Origin: CABYIR01 sp038103905 | GTDB taxonomy: Bacteria > Pseudomonadota > Alphaproteobacteria > Pelagibacterales > AG-422-B15 | Direction of reading: 5' to 3' | DNA: 19,930 nucleotides | NCBI GenBank assembly: GCA_038103905.1 | Contig: JAYNZW010000018.1 | Coordinates: 1 to 19,930 of the forward strand | Shown here: one piece after another, positions 6,687 through 13,013 of the stretch | Layout of the letters: every line of letters starts with the position of its first letter | How positions within the stretch are numbered: the stretch's first letter is position 1 | The notes under the pieces: model-generated | The model's database searches: none | What the model saw: only the letters and a program-made list of their open reading frames with translations | What the model was told of the DNA's origin: nothing | Translations under genes and position numbers: made by a program

Positions 6687-6820
6687 TGAAAATAAAAAAA
6701 AAATCTAGAAGTAATCCAGTTGCAAAGGAGCTTAGAACACCGAAATATCAAGCAAAAAAAATTCCAAATAAAAAAAGAAAGATTATAAATAAAAAATATA
6801 AGTATGAAGAGTGTATCTGA
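6686..6820 (+). CDS. 44-residue basic protein, ArfA-like (alternative ribosome rescue) candidate
   Basis: Encodes 44 residues, beginning in the TAATG that ends the dehydrogenase and running 17 nt into the nitroreductase gene. It is strongly basic. Residues from Asn10 run Asn-Pro-Val-Ala-Lys-Glu-Leu-Arg-Thr-Pro-Lys-Tyr, then Asn28-Lys-Lys and another Lys. From memory, E. coli ArfA has the same spacing of Asn, Ile/Val, Leu, Pro, an aromatic and Asn-Lys-Lys-x-Lys in its N-terminal half. ArfA recruits RF2 to ribosomes stalled on messages without a stop codon, an alternative to tmRNA. This copy is shorter than the roughly 72-residue E. coli form and has an ordinary TGA. Junction overlaps on both sides favour a real gene; the function is a motif-level inference. 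A weaker alternative is an unrelated small RNA-binding or ribosomal protein. Confidence 0.6.
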   Translation: MKIKKKSRSNPVAKELRTPKYQAKKIPNKKRKIINKKYKYEECI

Positions 6821-7466
6821 AGCAATAAAAGCAAGAAAGTCTATAAGGTCTTTTCTTAATAAGCCGGTAAGCAATAAATTAATAAGCGATCTTTTGGAGA
6901 AAGCATCTTTCTCTCCATCAGGTGGAAATTTACAACCTTGGAAAATTTTTATTATAAATGATCAGTCTATGCAGTCATTTTTAGATTATCAAAAAAAATG
7001 GAGTCAGCCCGAGGTTCCTGAATATTTAATATATCCGCAAAAACTCAAAGAACCTTATAGAACTTCAAGGTATGAAATGGGAGAATTAATGTATTCATTT
7101 TTAGGTATTGATCGTGAAGATAAAGCTTCAAGAGCAAATCAAATGATGAAAAATTTTGAATTTTTCGGAGCTCCTGCGGGATTATTTTGCTTCATTGATA
7201 GACAAATGAATCAACCCCAGTGGTCTGACTTAGGAATGTTTCTACAATCATTTATGCTTTTAGCTCAGGAAGCTGATTTAGACACCTGCGCACAAGAATC
7301 TTGGTCATTGAAGCACAAAATGGTTTCATCATATTTAAATGCAGATGAAAATCTTATGCTATTTTGTGGAATGGCGATTGGTTATCAAAATCCAGATGAT
7401 CCAGTGAATCATTTCAAAACTCAGAGAAGGCCTTTAAGTGATTGGGCACATTTTATTAAAAAATAA
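6804..7466 (+). CDS. nitroreductase family protein (FMN-dependent)
   Basis: 220 residues. The N-terminal Ala-Arg-Lys-Ser-Ile-Arg-Ser-Phe (10-17) supplies FMN phosphate contacts, Ser-Pro-Ser-Gly-Gly-Asn-Leu-Gln-Pro-Trp matches the family's core flavin-binding segment, and Phe-Cys-Gly-Met-Ala-Ile-Gly-Tyr near the C-terminus is the second conserved block. Members reduce nitroaromatics, quinones or flavins with NAD(P)H as FMN-bound dimers in the cytoplasm; physiological substrates are usually unknown. The start is inside the ArfA-like gene with no Shine-Dalgarno, so translation is probably coupled. It is last in the lpxB run and its stop lies 6 bp from that of the convergent MFS gene. Confidence 0.87.
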   Translation: MKSVSEAIKARKSIRSFLNKPVSNKLISDLLEKASFSPSGGNLQPWKIFIINDQSMQSFLDYQKKWSQPEVPEYLIYPQKLKEPYRTSRYEMGELMYSFLGIDREDKASRANQMMKNFEFFGAPAGLFCFIDRQMNQPQWSDLGMFLQSFMLLAQEADLDTCAQESWSLKHKMVSSYLNADENLMLFCGMAIGYQNPDDPVNHFKTQRRPLSDWAHFIKK

Positions 7467-7472
7467 AAAATA

Positions 7473-8717
7473 TCACTCAACTGTGTCAATAGATTCTTCA
7501 GCGTCAGGATAAAGTTCCATTAAAGTTGGTGTAGTACGGCTGCCCACTAAAACAGTACTTCCTTGTTCTTCTAACGGCACAGCTTCTCTAATCTGCATTC
7601 TAAATAAACCAAAAACTCCTAGTAGCGCATGAATTAAAAAAAGATATATCCAAAATCCATTAGCTCCAATTAAGTCTATGGATAAGCCACCAATGACCGG
7701 ACCAATAGTAAGACCGATTCCACCAGCTAATTGTATTCCTGCACTTGCAGCAATCATTTCATCCTTTTCAAGAAAGTCATTAGTATGAGCAATGGCTAGG
7801 GCGTATAAAGGAACTGTCAATCCACCAAAAATAAAAGTTGTTATTATTAGAGCAGTATATGAGCTTCCAATTAATACAGCTAAGACAGCAAAAATAGATG
7901 CAAGAAAAGCAACAATTACGATGACAGTTCTTCTGTCATATTTATCGGATAAATAGCCAACAATATATTGATTTATTGCGCCTCCAATGACAAATGTGAA
8001 CATGAATACTGATACTTGTTCAATTGATAATCCATTTTTTAATGCATAAATAGACCCAATCCCCCATAGTGTGCCATGAGCTAAACCTGTCATAATCGCA
8101 GTTACTACCCCAAGTGGTGATGTTTTATAGAGTTCTTTAACAGTGAAAAATTTGGCAACTGAAAAATCTGGCTGTTTACTAACTACCATTAATATTGGAA
8201 CCAATGATATAGAAATTAATACAGACACAATCATAAATAGTGTTGCAGTTTCAGGGTCTGCAAGATTTAAAAATAGTTGTCCAAATGCACTCCCGGCCAT
8301 ACTCACTATCATGTAGACAGATAATGCTTGGCCACGATGTTCATTGTCAGATAAATCATTTACCCAACTTTCAGCAACTGTATAAAGTCCAACAAAACAT
8401 ATCCCAGAAATAAATCTCATTAAAAACCACCCTATGAAACTAATGTGTAAAGAGTGAATCAAAATAGAAATTGATGCAATTGATGCTAAAGCTGCAAAGG
8501 TCCTGACATGTCCTACGTTTTTAATCCTTTGAGGAATATATAAGGCACCCAATAAAAAACCTGCGTAATAACCGGTTAAAATTATGCCTGAAGCAGACGC
8601 AGAATACCCTTCAAGAGAGGCTCTTATTCCTATGAGACTTCCCTGAAGCCCATTAGCAAGCATCATCATGCCCACTCCAAAAAAGAGCGCCCAAGTTCCC
8701 TTCAGTAAGTTATACAT
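7473..8717 (-). CDS. MFS transporter, YcaD-like
   Basis: A 414-residue, 12-helix major facilitator. The loop after helix 2 carries Pro-Gln-Arg-Ile-Lys-Asn-Val-Gly-His in place of the classical Gly-x-x-x-Asp-Arg; the second half has Gly-Tyr-Leu-Ser-Asp-Lys-Tyr-Asp-Arg-Arg. The Thr-Val-Ala-Glu-Ser-Trp-Val-Asn-Asp segment after helix 4 and the overall pattern resemble E. coli YcaD. The substrate is unknown; an efflux or small-molecule role is possible. The cytoplasmic C-terminal tail of about 35 residues is acidic. It is probably co-transcribed with, and downstream of nothing in, its own strand block; the membrane methyltransferase gene is 20 bp upstream of the region's other end and reads the same way. 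Confidence 0.82.
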   Translation of the reverse strand: MYNLLKGTWALFFGVGMMMLANGLQGSLIGIRASLEGYSASASGIILTGYYAGFLLGALYIPQRIKNVGHVRTFAALASIASISILIHSLHISFIGWFLMRFISGICFVGLYTVAESWVNDLSDNEHRGQALSVYMIVSMAGSAFGQLFLNLADPETATLFMIVSVLISISLVPILMVVSKQPDFSVAKFFTVKELYKTSPLGVVTAIMTGLAHGTLWGIGSIYALKNGLSIEQVSVFMFTFVIGGAINQYIVGYLSDKYDRRTVIVIVAFLASIFAVLAVLIGSSYTALIITTFIFGGLTVPLYALAIAHTNDFLEKDEMIAASAGIQLAGGIGLTIGPVIGGLSIDLIGANGFWIYLFLIHALLGVFGLFRMQIREAVPLEEQGSTVLVGSRTTPTLMELYPDAEESIDTVE

Positions 8718-8737
8718 AATATTGTAAAGAAATTAAT

Positions 8738-9214
8738 TCAAAGCCATCTTCTAACAGACTTCTTGTACTCTAAGTAATCTTTTCCAAACTCTTTTTCAAG
8801 ATAATTTTCTTCAGGGATTATAACTCCATAGTGAAGCATAATAAAAATTATAAACCCCGCATATAGAAACCATAGTGAATTAAACATTAATCCAACCCCA
8901 ATTAATAAAAAAACCATGGCTAAATAGATAGGATTTCTTGAAACCTTAAATGGACCATCCTTGAATATCTGAGTTGAAATTGATCTAGGATGTAATTTTT
9001 CATTTCTTTCAGAAAAAATCCTAACAGATTTGATGAATAATACTATTGAGCCAACCGCTAAAATAGCACCGATCAATCTTAAAGCTAATAAGTGATCATA
9101 TATTGGATTTTTATATAAAAAAAATTCTAATATAAATGAGATTACTAGACCTATAAGTACTAGATAAGGTGGAAAAAACCAGACTTGAGCAGCTTTACTT
9201 TTTTTAAAAATCAT
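8738..9214 (-). CDS. integral membrane methyltransferase, isoprenylcysteine carboxyl methyltransferase / PEMT family
   Basis: 158 residues with about four hydrophobic segments. The C-terminal half has the family's S-adenosylmethionine site: Ser-Arg-Asn-Pro-Ile-Tyr-Leu-Ala-Met, then Pro-Glu-Glu-Asn-Tyr-Leu-Glu-Lys-Glu-Phe-Gly-Lys-Asp-Tyr-Leu-Glu-Tyr and a final Val-Arg-Arg-Trp. In bacteria such proteins methylate lipids or unknown small molecules; eukaryotic relatives methylate prenylcysteine. The substrate here is unknown. It is transcribed ahead of the MFS gene with a 20-bp gap, probably as one unit. Only 55 bp separate its start from the hisI ATG on the other strand. Confidence 0.8.
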   Translation of the reverse strand: MIFKKSKAAQVWFFPPYLVLIGLVISFILEFFLYKNPIYDHLLALRLIGAILAVGSIVLFIKSVRIFSERNEKLHPRSISTQIFKDGPFKVSRNPIYLAMVFLLIGVGLMFNSLWFLYAGFIIFIMLHYGVIIPEENYLEKEFGKDYLEYKKSVRRWL

Positions 9215-9269
9215 ATTTTGTTGTCAAAATTTGATATTCAAGGTAAACCCCTACAAAAATATTGCAAGT

Positions 9270-9734
9270 ATGTTTAAACACCGTAAATCAATAGAACAAG
9301 TTGAAGAAAGCATTGAGTTAGCTCCAAAGTTTGACGAAAATGGACTTATAGTTGTCACTACAATTGACTCTGCCACGAATGAAATTCTTATGGTTGGCTA
9401 TATGAATCAAGAGGCTCTTCAAAAAACAATCGAAACAAAAGAAGCTCATTATTATAGTAGAAGTAGAAAAGTAATATGGCACAAAGGGGCTTCCAGTGGT
9501 TATGTCCAAAAAATTGATGAAATATTAATTGATGATGATCAAGATGCTCTCTGTATCAAAGTAAATATTGGAGAAAATGGGGCAAGTTGCCATGTAGGTT
9601 ATAAGTCTTGTTTTTATCGTAAAATTGACTTAGAAGATACAGCAAATAAGCCGGGTCTAGAATTTACAACTGATAAGAAAGTTTTTGATCCAAATGAGGT
9701 TTATGGAGATGCTCCAAACCCAACTAAATTATAA
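9270..9734 (+). CDS. hisI: phosphoribosyl-AMP cyclohydrolase (histidine biosynthesis step 3)
   Basis: Opens the adenine ring of phosphoribosyl-AMP in histidine synthesis. Conserved blocks are Gly-Tyr-Met-Asn-Gln-Glu-Ala-Leu, Tyr-Tyr-Ser-Arg-Ser-Arg, Trp-His-Lys-Gly-Ala-Ser-Ser-Gly and the zinc segment Cys-His-Val-Gly-Tyr-Lys-Ser-Cys-Phe. The Asp-Cys-Asp-x-Asp block of the best studied HisI proteins is Asp-Asp-Asp-Gln-Asp here, so the first zinc Cys is replaced, with a Cys three residues after the block. I chose the ATG at 9270 (154 residues); a TTG at 9231 would add 13 residues that look non-homologous. It has no HisE domain, so it is monofunctional. rpmF follows after 12 bp. Confidence 0.9.
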   Translation: MFKHRKSIEQVEESIELAPKFDENGLIVVTTIDSATNEILMVGYMNQEALQKTIETKEAHYYSRSRKVIWHKGASSGYVQKIDEILIDDDQDALCIKVNIGENGASCHVGYKSCFYRKIDLEDTANKPGLEFTTDKKVFDPNEVYGDAPNPTKL

Positions 9735-9746
9735 AGGTAATTAAAA

Positions 9747-9932
9747 ATGGCAGTTCCTAAAAGTAAAATTTCCAATTCTAGAAGAGGAATGAGAAGATCA
9801 CATATTAAGCTAAATCCTAAAAACTTAATTGAAGACAAAGACTCAGGCGAGATAAGACTATCTCATCATGTAGACATGACTACTGGAATGTATAACGGTA
9901 AAAAAATTTTTACGCCAAAAGCTGAAAAGTAA
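9747..9932 (+). CDS. rpmF: 50S ribosomal protein L32 (bL32)
   Basis: 61 residues with the hallmark start Met-Ala-Val-Pro-Lys-Ser-Lys and Arg-Arg-Gly-Met-Arg-Arg-Ser-His. It is a small basic protein of the large ribosomal subunit. It lacks the four zinc-binding Cys found in some bacterial L32 proteins, so it is the zinc-free form. A weak AAAGG lies 9 nt before the ATG. It is 12 bp after hisI, not in the rpmF-plsX-fabH arrangement common in other bacteria. Its stop is 1 bp from that of the convergent dgcA. Confidence 0.96.
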   Translation: MAVPKSKISNSRRGMRRSHIKLNPKNLIEDKDSGEIRLSHHVDMTTGMYNGKKIFTPKAEK

Positions 9933-9933
9933 T

Positions 9934-10917
9934 TTAGCCCCAACAACCATCTTCTTTAAAACTTATGACTCCATTCTTATAAGAGAGTCCATTTTGGACG
10001 TCACTTTTAAGAAAACAAGGTCCATCGAGATCAACAAATTTTACATCATTGCATAACGTTACAGCTGGCATCATTGATAAAGATGAGGAGACCATGCAGC
10101 CAATCATAATTATTTTATTATTTTCATGAGCATATTTCTTAATTTCAATTGCCTCAGATAATCCCCCTGTTTTATCTAATTTAATATTAATTGAGTCATA
10201 TTTATTCTCTATACGTTCAAAATCTTCTAGAGAGTGAAATGATTCATCTGCACATATTGGTATTGGACTTTTATAATTGAGTAGATCATCATCTTGACCA
10301 GCTGCTAAAGGCTGCTCAATTAGATCTACATTTGTTTCTAAGAAAAGATCCATATTTGAGTCTAATGTCTTAAAATTAAAAGATTCATTTGCATCCAAGA
10401 TCAAAGCTGAATCTTTAGAAACTTTACGAATACCTCTTAGGCATTCTTCTAAGTTATTGTGATCTAATTTTACCTTCAAGATTGGGAAATTTGAATGCTC
10501 TTTTGCGTCATCAATCATTTTATTGGGCGTGTCTAGCACTATCGTGTAGCAGGATTGAATTGAGTCTGGCATTTCTTCTCCGAGCAATCTCCAAATATTT
10601 TTTTTTTCAATTCTACATTTTAGATCCCAGAATGCGCAATCGATTGCATTTCGAGCAGCTCCAGGTTTAATAAATTTAGATAGGTTATTTAAATTAATCT
10701 TTTCAGACTCTATATCAATTTTGAGTTCATTAATTTGGTCTTTAACTGACTCAATCGTCTCATTGTATCGAGTGTATGGAACACATTCACCTATACCTTT
10801 CTCACCGTCTTTTATTAGATGCACATGAACAGTATTAGCCGTTAGCTTTGCTCCTCTAGAAATATTAAATGATTTATTTAAATCCCATGCCTGTTCACTT
10901 ATTAAAAGTTCAATCAT
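9934..10917 (-). CDS. dgcA: N-acetyl-D-glutamate racemase DgcA (enolase superfamily, dipeptide-epimerase-like)
   Basis: A 327-residue enolase-superfamily enzyme of the muconate-lactonizing/Ala-Glu epimerase subgroup. The catalytic Lys pair is Lys148-x-Lys150; metal ligands are expected at Asp175 (Asp-Ala-Asn-Glu), Glu201 (Glu-Gln-Pro) and Asp224 (Asp-Glu-Ser); the opposite base is Lys246 (Asn-Ile-Lys-Leu). By fold alone it could be an L-Ala-D/L-Glu epimerase of cell-wall recycling. The upstream DgcN homolog, 4 bp away, favours DgcA, which converts N-acetyl-D-glutamate to N-acetyl-L-glutamate in the D-glutamate pathway described from marine Proteobacteria. It is cytoplasmic and the second gene of a dgcN-dgcA operon. 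Confidence 0.85.
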   Translation of the reverse strand: MIELLISEQAWDLNKSFNISRGAKLTANTVHVHLIKDGEKGIGECVPYTRYNETIESVKDQINELKIDIESEKINLNNLSKFIKPGAARNAIDCAFWDLKCRIEKKNIWRLLGEEMPDSIQSCYTIVLDTPNKMIDDAKEHSNFPILKVKLDHNNLEECLRGIRKVSKDSALILDANESFNFKTLDSNMDLFLETNVDLIEQPLAAGQDDDLLNYKSPIPICADESFHSLEDFERIENKYDSINIKLDKTGGLSEAIEIKKYAHENNKIIMIGCMVSSSLSMMPAVTLCNDVKFVDLDGPCFLKSDVQNGLSYKNGVISFKEDGCWG

Positions 10918-10921
10918 TTAG

Positions 10922-11914
10922 CTATTTTTTAATCAAATTAATAAAGCCTGATAGATCATCTTTAAGAGGATCTAAACATGGAATTGAGTACTTATCAGAA
11001 ATTTCTTTTTTCAAATCTTCTGATCCATTTGACATATTAGACGTATTAAGAGCAATTCCAACACACTCAATGTTTGGATTTGTAAGTTTTCCTAATTCAG
11101 ATGTTTTAGAGATTACTTCCGAAATATCAGGCAACTTGTTTTCTACACCTCTCATATTTGTCCTTGTTGGTTCATGGCAAACTATAAATTTATCAGGCTG
11201 GCTTCCATGCAGTAGTCCAAGTGAAACGCCAGCAAATGATGGATGAAATAATGAACCTTGACCTTCAATTATATCCCAATGATCGTCAGCGTTGTCAGGT
11301 GAAAGCCATTCAACTGCACCTGAAATAAAATCAGAAACAATTGCATCGATTGCAATACCACTTTCTGCAATTAATACTCCAGTTTGACCCGTAGCTTTAA
11401 AAGAGGCTTTCATCCCATGATCTTTCATAGCCTTTTCAATAGCTAGGGCAGTATATTTTTTTCCTACAGAACAATCCGTACCAACAGTTAAAAGTCTTTT
11501 TCCAGTTCTTTTGATACCAGAACCAGTTTTAAATGTCTGTTCGTTAAATCTTAAATCGTACAATTGTACATTATTTTTTTCTGCAGCATCTTTGAATTCT
11601 TTAATTGATGATAAGCGAGTGTGCATACCACTAGCAATATTTAAACCTGAATTAATTGCTTCAAGAATTGTATTAATCCATGATTCAGGCATTACACCCC
11701 CTGCATTAACAACTCCGATGACCATTGTTTTACAGCCATTTTCAATTGCTTGTTTTATACTCATTTCAGGAAGGTCAAGTTTGGCTTTAGCGCTCTCAAA
11801 AAATATTTGACCCACACACCATTCAGGTCTCCAAAATCTTATTCCAGCAGCAGTTTTTATTGCTAATTCGTCTTTTGCTTCTCCTAAGAATAGTAAATAT
11901 GGCTTTGATATCAT
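10922..11914 (-). CDS. dgcN: D-glutamate N-acetyltransferase DgcN (DUF1611 family)
   Basis: A 330-residue DUF1611 protein. The N-terminal domain contains Gly-Ile-Arg-Phe-Trp-Arg-Pro-Glu and Gly-Val-Val-Asn-Ala-Gly-Gly. The C-terminal P-loop domain starts with Gly145-Thr-Asp-Cys-Ser-Val-Gly-Lys-Lys-Tyr-Thr155 and has Thr-Gly-Gln-Thr-Gly-Val-Leu-Ile-Ala and Glu-Gly-Gln-Gly-Ser-Leu-Phe-His-Pro. DgcN acetylates D-glutamate, and DgcA then racemises the product. A deacetylase giving L-glutamate must be encoded elsewhere. The LysR-type regulator reported near other dgc operons is not present within this window. The start has an AAGGGG ribosome site in the loop of an 8-bp hairpin that ends right at the ATG. 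Confidence 0.88.
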   Translation of the reverse strand: MISKPYLLFLGEAKDELAIKTAAGIRFWRPEWCVGQIFFESAKAKLDLPEMSIKQAIENGCKTMVIGVVNAGGVMPESWINTILEAINSGLNIASGMHTRLSSIKEFKDAAEKNNVQLYDLRFNEQTFKTGSGIKRTGKRLLTVGTDCSVGKKYTALAIEKAMKDHGMKASFKATGQTGVLIAESGIAIDAIVSDFISGAVEWLSPDNADDHWDIIEGQGSLFHPSFAGVSLGLLHGSQPDKFIVCHEPTRTNMRGVENKLPDISEVISKTSELGKLTNPNIECVGIALNTSNMSNGSEDLKKEISDKYSIPCLDPLKDDLSGFINLIKK

Positions 11915-11935
11915 GTTAGTAACCCCTTTACTAAC
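11915..11935 (-). promoter_or_regulatory. hairpin or operator displaying the dgcN ribosome binding site
   Basis: GTTAGTAA (11915-11922) and TTACTAAC (11928-11935) are a perfect 8-bp inverted repeat with a 5-nt centre. On the coding (minus) strand the centre is AGGGG, the Shine-Dalgarno core, 8 nt before the ATG. The repeat could be a dimeric regulator's operator or an RNA hairpin with the ribosome site in its loop and its 3' arm against the start codon. Either would allow control of dgcNA. Confidence 0.5.
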
Positions 11936-11936
11936 C

Positions 11937-11956
11937 TGTGGATAAGTTGTGCATAG
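11937..11956 (-). other. two DnaA-box-like 9-mers in tandem
   Basis: On the minus strand 11937-11945 is TTATCCACA, a perfect DnaA box. 11948-11956 is CTATGCACA, one mismatch from TTATNCACA. They share orientation, and their starts are 11 bp apart, about one helical turn. Very AT-rich DNA (about 11957-12022) follows. This could be an origin-like element, a DnaA-controlled promoter or coincidence. No replication gene is nearby and gene directions do not switch at this point. Confidence 0.35.
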
Positions 11957-12047
11957 CTGCTATATAAATCAAAATTCAATATTTTCCTCTTATTTTTATA
12001 CGTTATCTATAAAATATATATCGCAATGTAACGTTCATGCATTTTAA

Positions 12048-12064
12048 GGGGTTCGACCGGCCCC
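12048..12064 (+). other. short G4/C4 hairpin just before the terminator
   Basis: GGGG (12048-12051) can pair with CCCC (12061-12064) around a 9-nt loop. It is the only G+C-rich patch in this AT-rich spacer and directly precedes the terminator stem, as expected for the body of a small structured RNA or leader. No known RNA family is recognised. The GGTTCGA inside is not part of a valid tRNA T-arm. Confidence 0.35.
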
Positions 12065-12065
12065 C

Positions 12066-12108
12066 AAAAAAGCATCAGAGCAGGTTTGACTTGCTTTGGT
12101 GCTTTTTT
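12066..12108. terminator. 19-bp intrinsic terminator, probably bidirectional, in the ferredoxin leader
   Basis: AAAAAAGCATCAGAGCAGG (12066-12084) pairs with the segment 12090-12108, which ends GCTTTTTT, with a 5-nt loop and three G-U pairs. A-rich and T-rich flanks make it work in both directions. It sits between divergent genes, about 55 bp before the ferredoxin ATG, so no annotated gene ends at it. It must therefore end a small RNA or attenuate ferredoxin transcription. Confidence 0.8.
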
Positions 12109-12162
12109 GATATAAATTCCCCAAAATCACTAATACTTTTAAATAATCTTGAGAAATTCACA

Positions 12163-12483
12163 ATGGCAAAGATTAAATACATTGAACATGGCGGCAAGGA
12201 GCATGAAATAGATGTTCCAAATGGCCTCACTGTTATGGAAGGTGCAATAAAAAATAATATACCTGGTATCGATGCTGATTGTGGAGGTGCCTGTGCATGT
12301 GCAACCTGTCATGTATATGTGAGTCAAGATTGGATTGAAAAGTTAAATCCAAAAGAAGACACTGAAGAGGATATGCTAGATTTTGCCTTTGATGTTAAAG
12401 AAAACTCAAGACTGAGTTGTCAAATTTCAGTTACTGATGAATTAGATGGCTTAATAGTTAATTTACCAGAAAAGCAGTTCTAG
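12163..12483 (+). CDS. [2Fe-2S] ferredoxin, adrenodoxin/putidaredoxin type
   Basis: 106 residues. The cluster ligands are Cys40-x5-Cys46-x2-Cys49 and Cys86, the spacing of vertebrate-type ferredoxins (adrenodoxin, putidaredoxin, Isc Fdx); an extra Cys44 lies in the loop. It carries electrons between a reductase and oxygenases such as P450s, or serves Fe-S assembly. No isc or suf genes are adjacent. A ferredoxin-NADP reductase is encoded 1.2 kb downstream and is a plausible partner. I start at ATG 12163 because an upstream in-frame ATG at 12037 would translate through the terminator stem and adds non-homologous residues. Its stop overlaps that of the convergent DUF1254 gene by 4 bp. Confidence 0.92.
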   Translation: MAKIKYIEHGGKEHEIDVPNGLTVMEGAIKNNIPGIDADCGGACACATCHVYVSQDWIEKLNPKEDTEEDMLDFAFDVKENSRLSCQISVTDELDGLIVNLPEKQF

Positions 12484-13013
12484 TTATCGAGAGAGTCGCA
12501 AGTTAAAGTTTCTTGATTTTCATACAATTCATCAATGTTAGACTCATTTCCTAAAAATCTTCTGATTAGCATCGCTCCTTTATTTGATGGAGAAAAAATA
12601 GCATAGCCATCTGTTATTTTGGTTGGTTTTGAGTTTGGTCCAAAGAGGTAAACTTTTACATCGTCATCGGCAATATCTAAATCGTTAATAATTGCATAGT
12701 TATCAGAGTTAGACGCATAAAAAGACATTGCCCAATATGAGTCGAGAACTTTAGAAGTTATTACTACAGGCGAATATGTTGCATCATATGCACAGACTGA
12801 ATACAACAGATCAGGACTTGGTCTAATTACTGTTCTTGAATTTGAGTCAACTTTATCAGAGTGAATGATTTTATTCACTGACGTAGAGGCGATATCACGA
12901 TCGAACTTCCACATCATATAAGTTGGGAAATAAATTATAAAAGCTAGGTGTACAATTGTTCCCAATACTAAAAGAATAAATATTTTATTGATTAATGATC
13001 TCATTCTATACAT
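12480..13013 (-). CDS. membrane-anchored DUF1254-like protein
   Basis: 177 residues with one N-terminal hydrophobic segment (about 9-32). The soluble part faces the periplasm if it is a signal anchor. Arg-Pro-Ser-Pro-Asp-Leu-Leu-Tyr-Ser-Val-Cys-Ala-Tyr-Asp and Ser-Tyr-Trp-Ala-Met-Ser-Phe-Tyr-Ala then Asp-Asn-Tyr-Ala-Ile-Ile-Asn-Asp match the short DUF1254 proteins common in alphaproteobacteria. The function is unknown. The start overlaps the upstream DUF1214-like gene by 13 nt. In longer homologs the two domains occur in one chain, so these two products probably act as a pair. Confidence 0.78.
   Translation of the reverse strand: MYRMRSLINKIFILLVLGTIVHLAFIIYFPTYMMWKFDRDIASTSVNKIIHSDKVDSNSRTVIRPSPDLLYSVCAYDATYSPVVITSKVLDSYWAMSFYASNSDNYAIINDLDIADDDVKVYLFGPNSKPTKITDGYAIFSPSNKGAMLIRRFLGNESNIDELYENQETLTCDSLDN

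Noticed and set aside
9231..9269. TTG start for hisI
   Set aside because: Adds 13 residues unlike HisI, lacks a Shine-Dalgarno and uses a rare start codon; ATG 9270 is simpler.
10482..10670. Plus-strand ORFs within dgcA and dgcN (also 10869-11246 and 11511-11810)
   Set aside because: All lie opposite strongly conserved enzyme motifs and show no domain of their own.
12048..12065. GGTTCGA resembling a tRNA T-loop
   Set aside because: The flanking 5-nt arms do not pair around a 7-nt loop, and no anticodon arm, acceptor stem or CCA-like end fits; it is part of a small hairpin.
12037..12162. Upstream in-frame ATG giving the ferredoxin a 42-residue N-terminal extension
   Set aside because: The extension would be translated through the terminator stem and has no resemblance to ferredoxins; Met-Ala-Lys-Ile-Lys at 12163 is the normal start.
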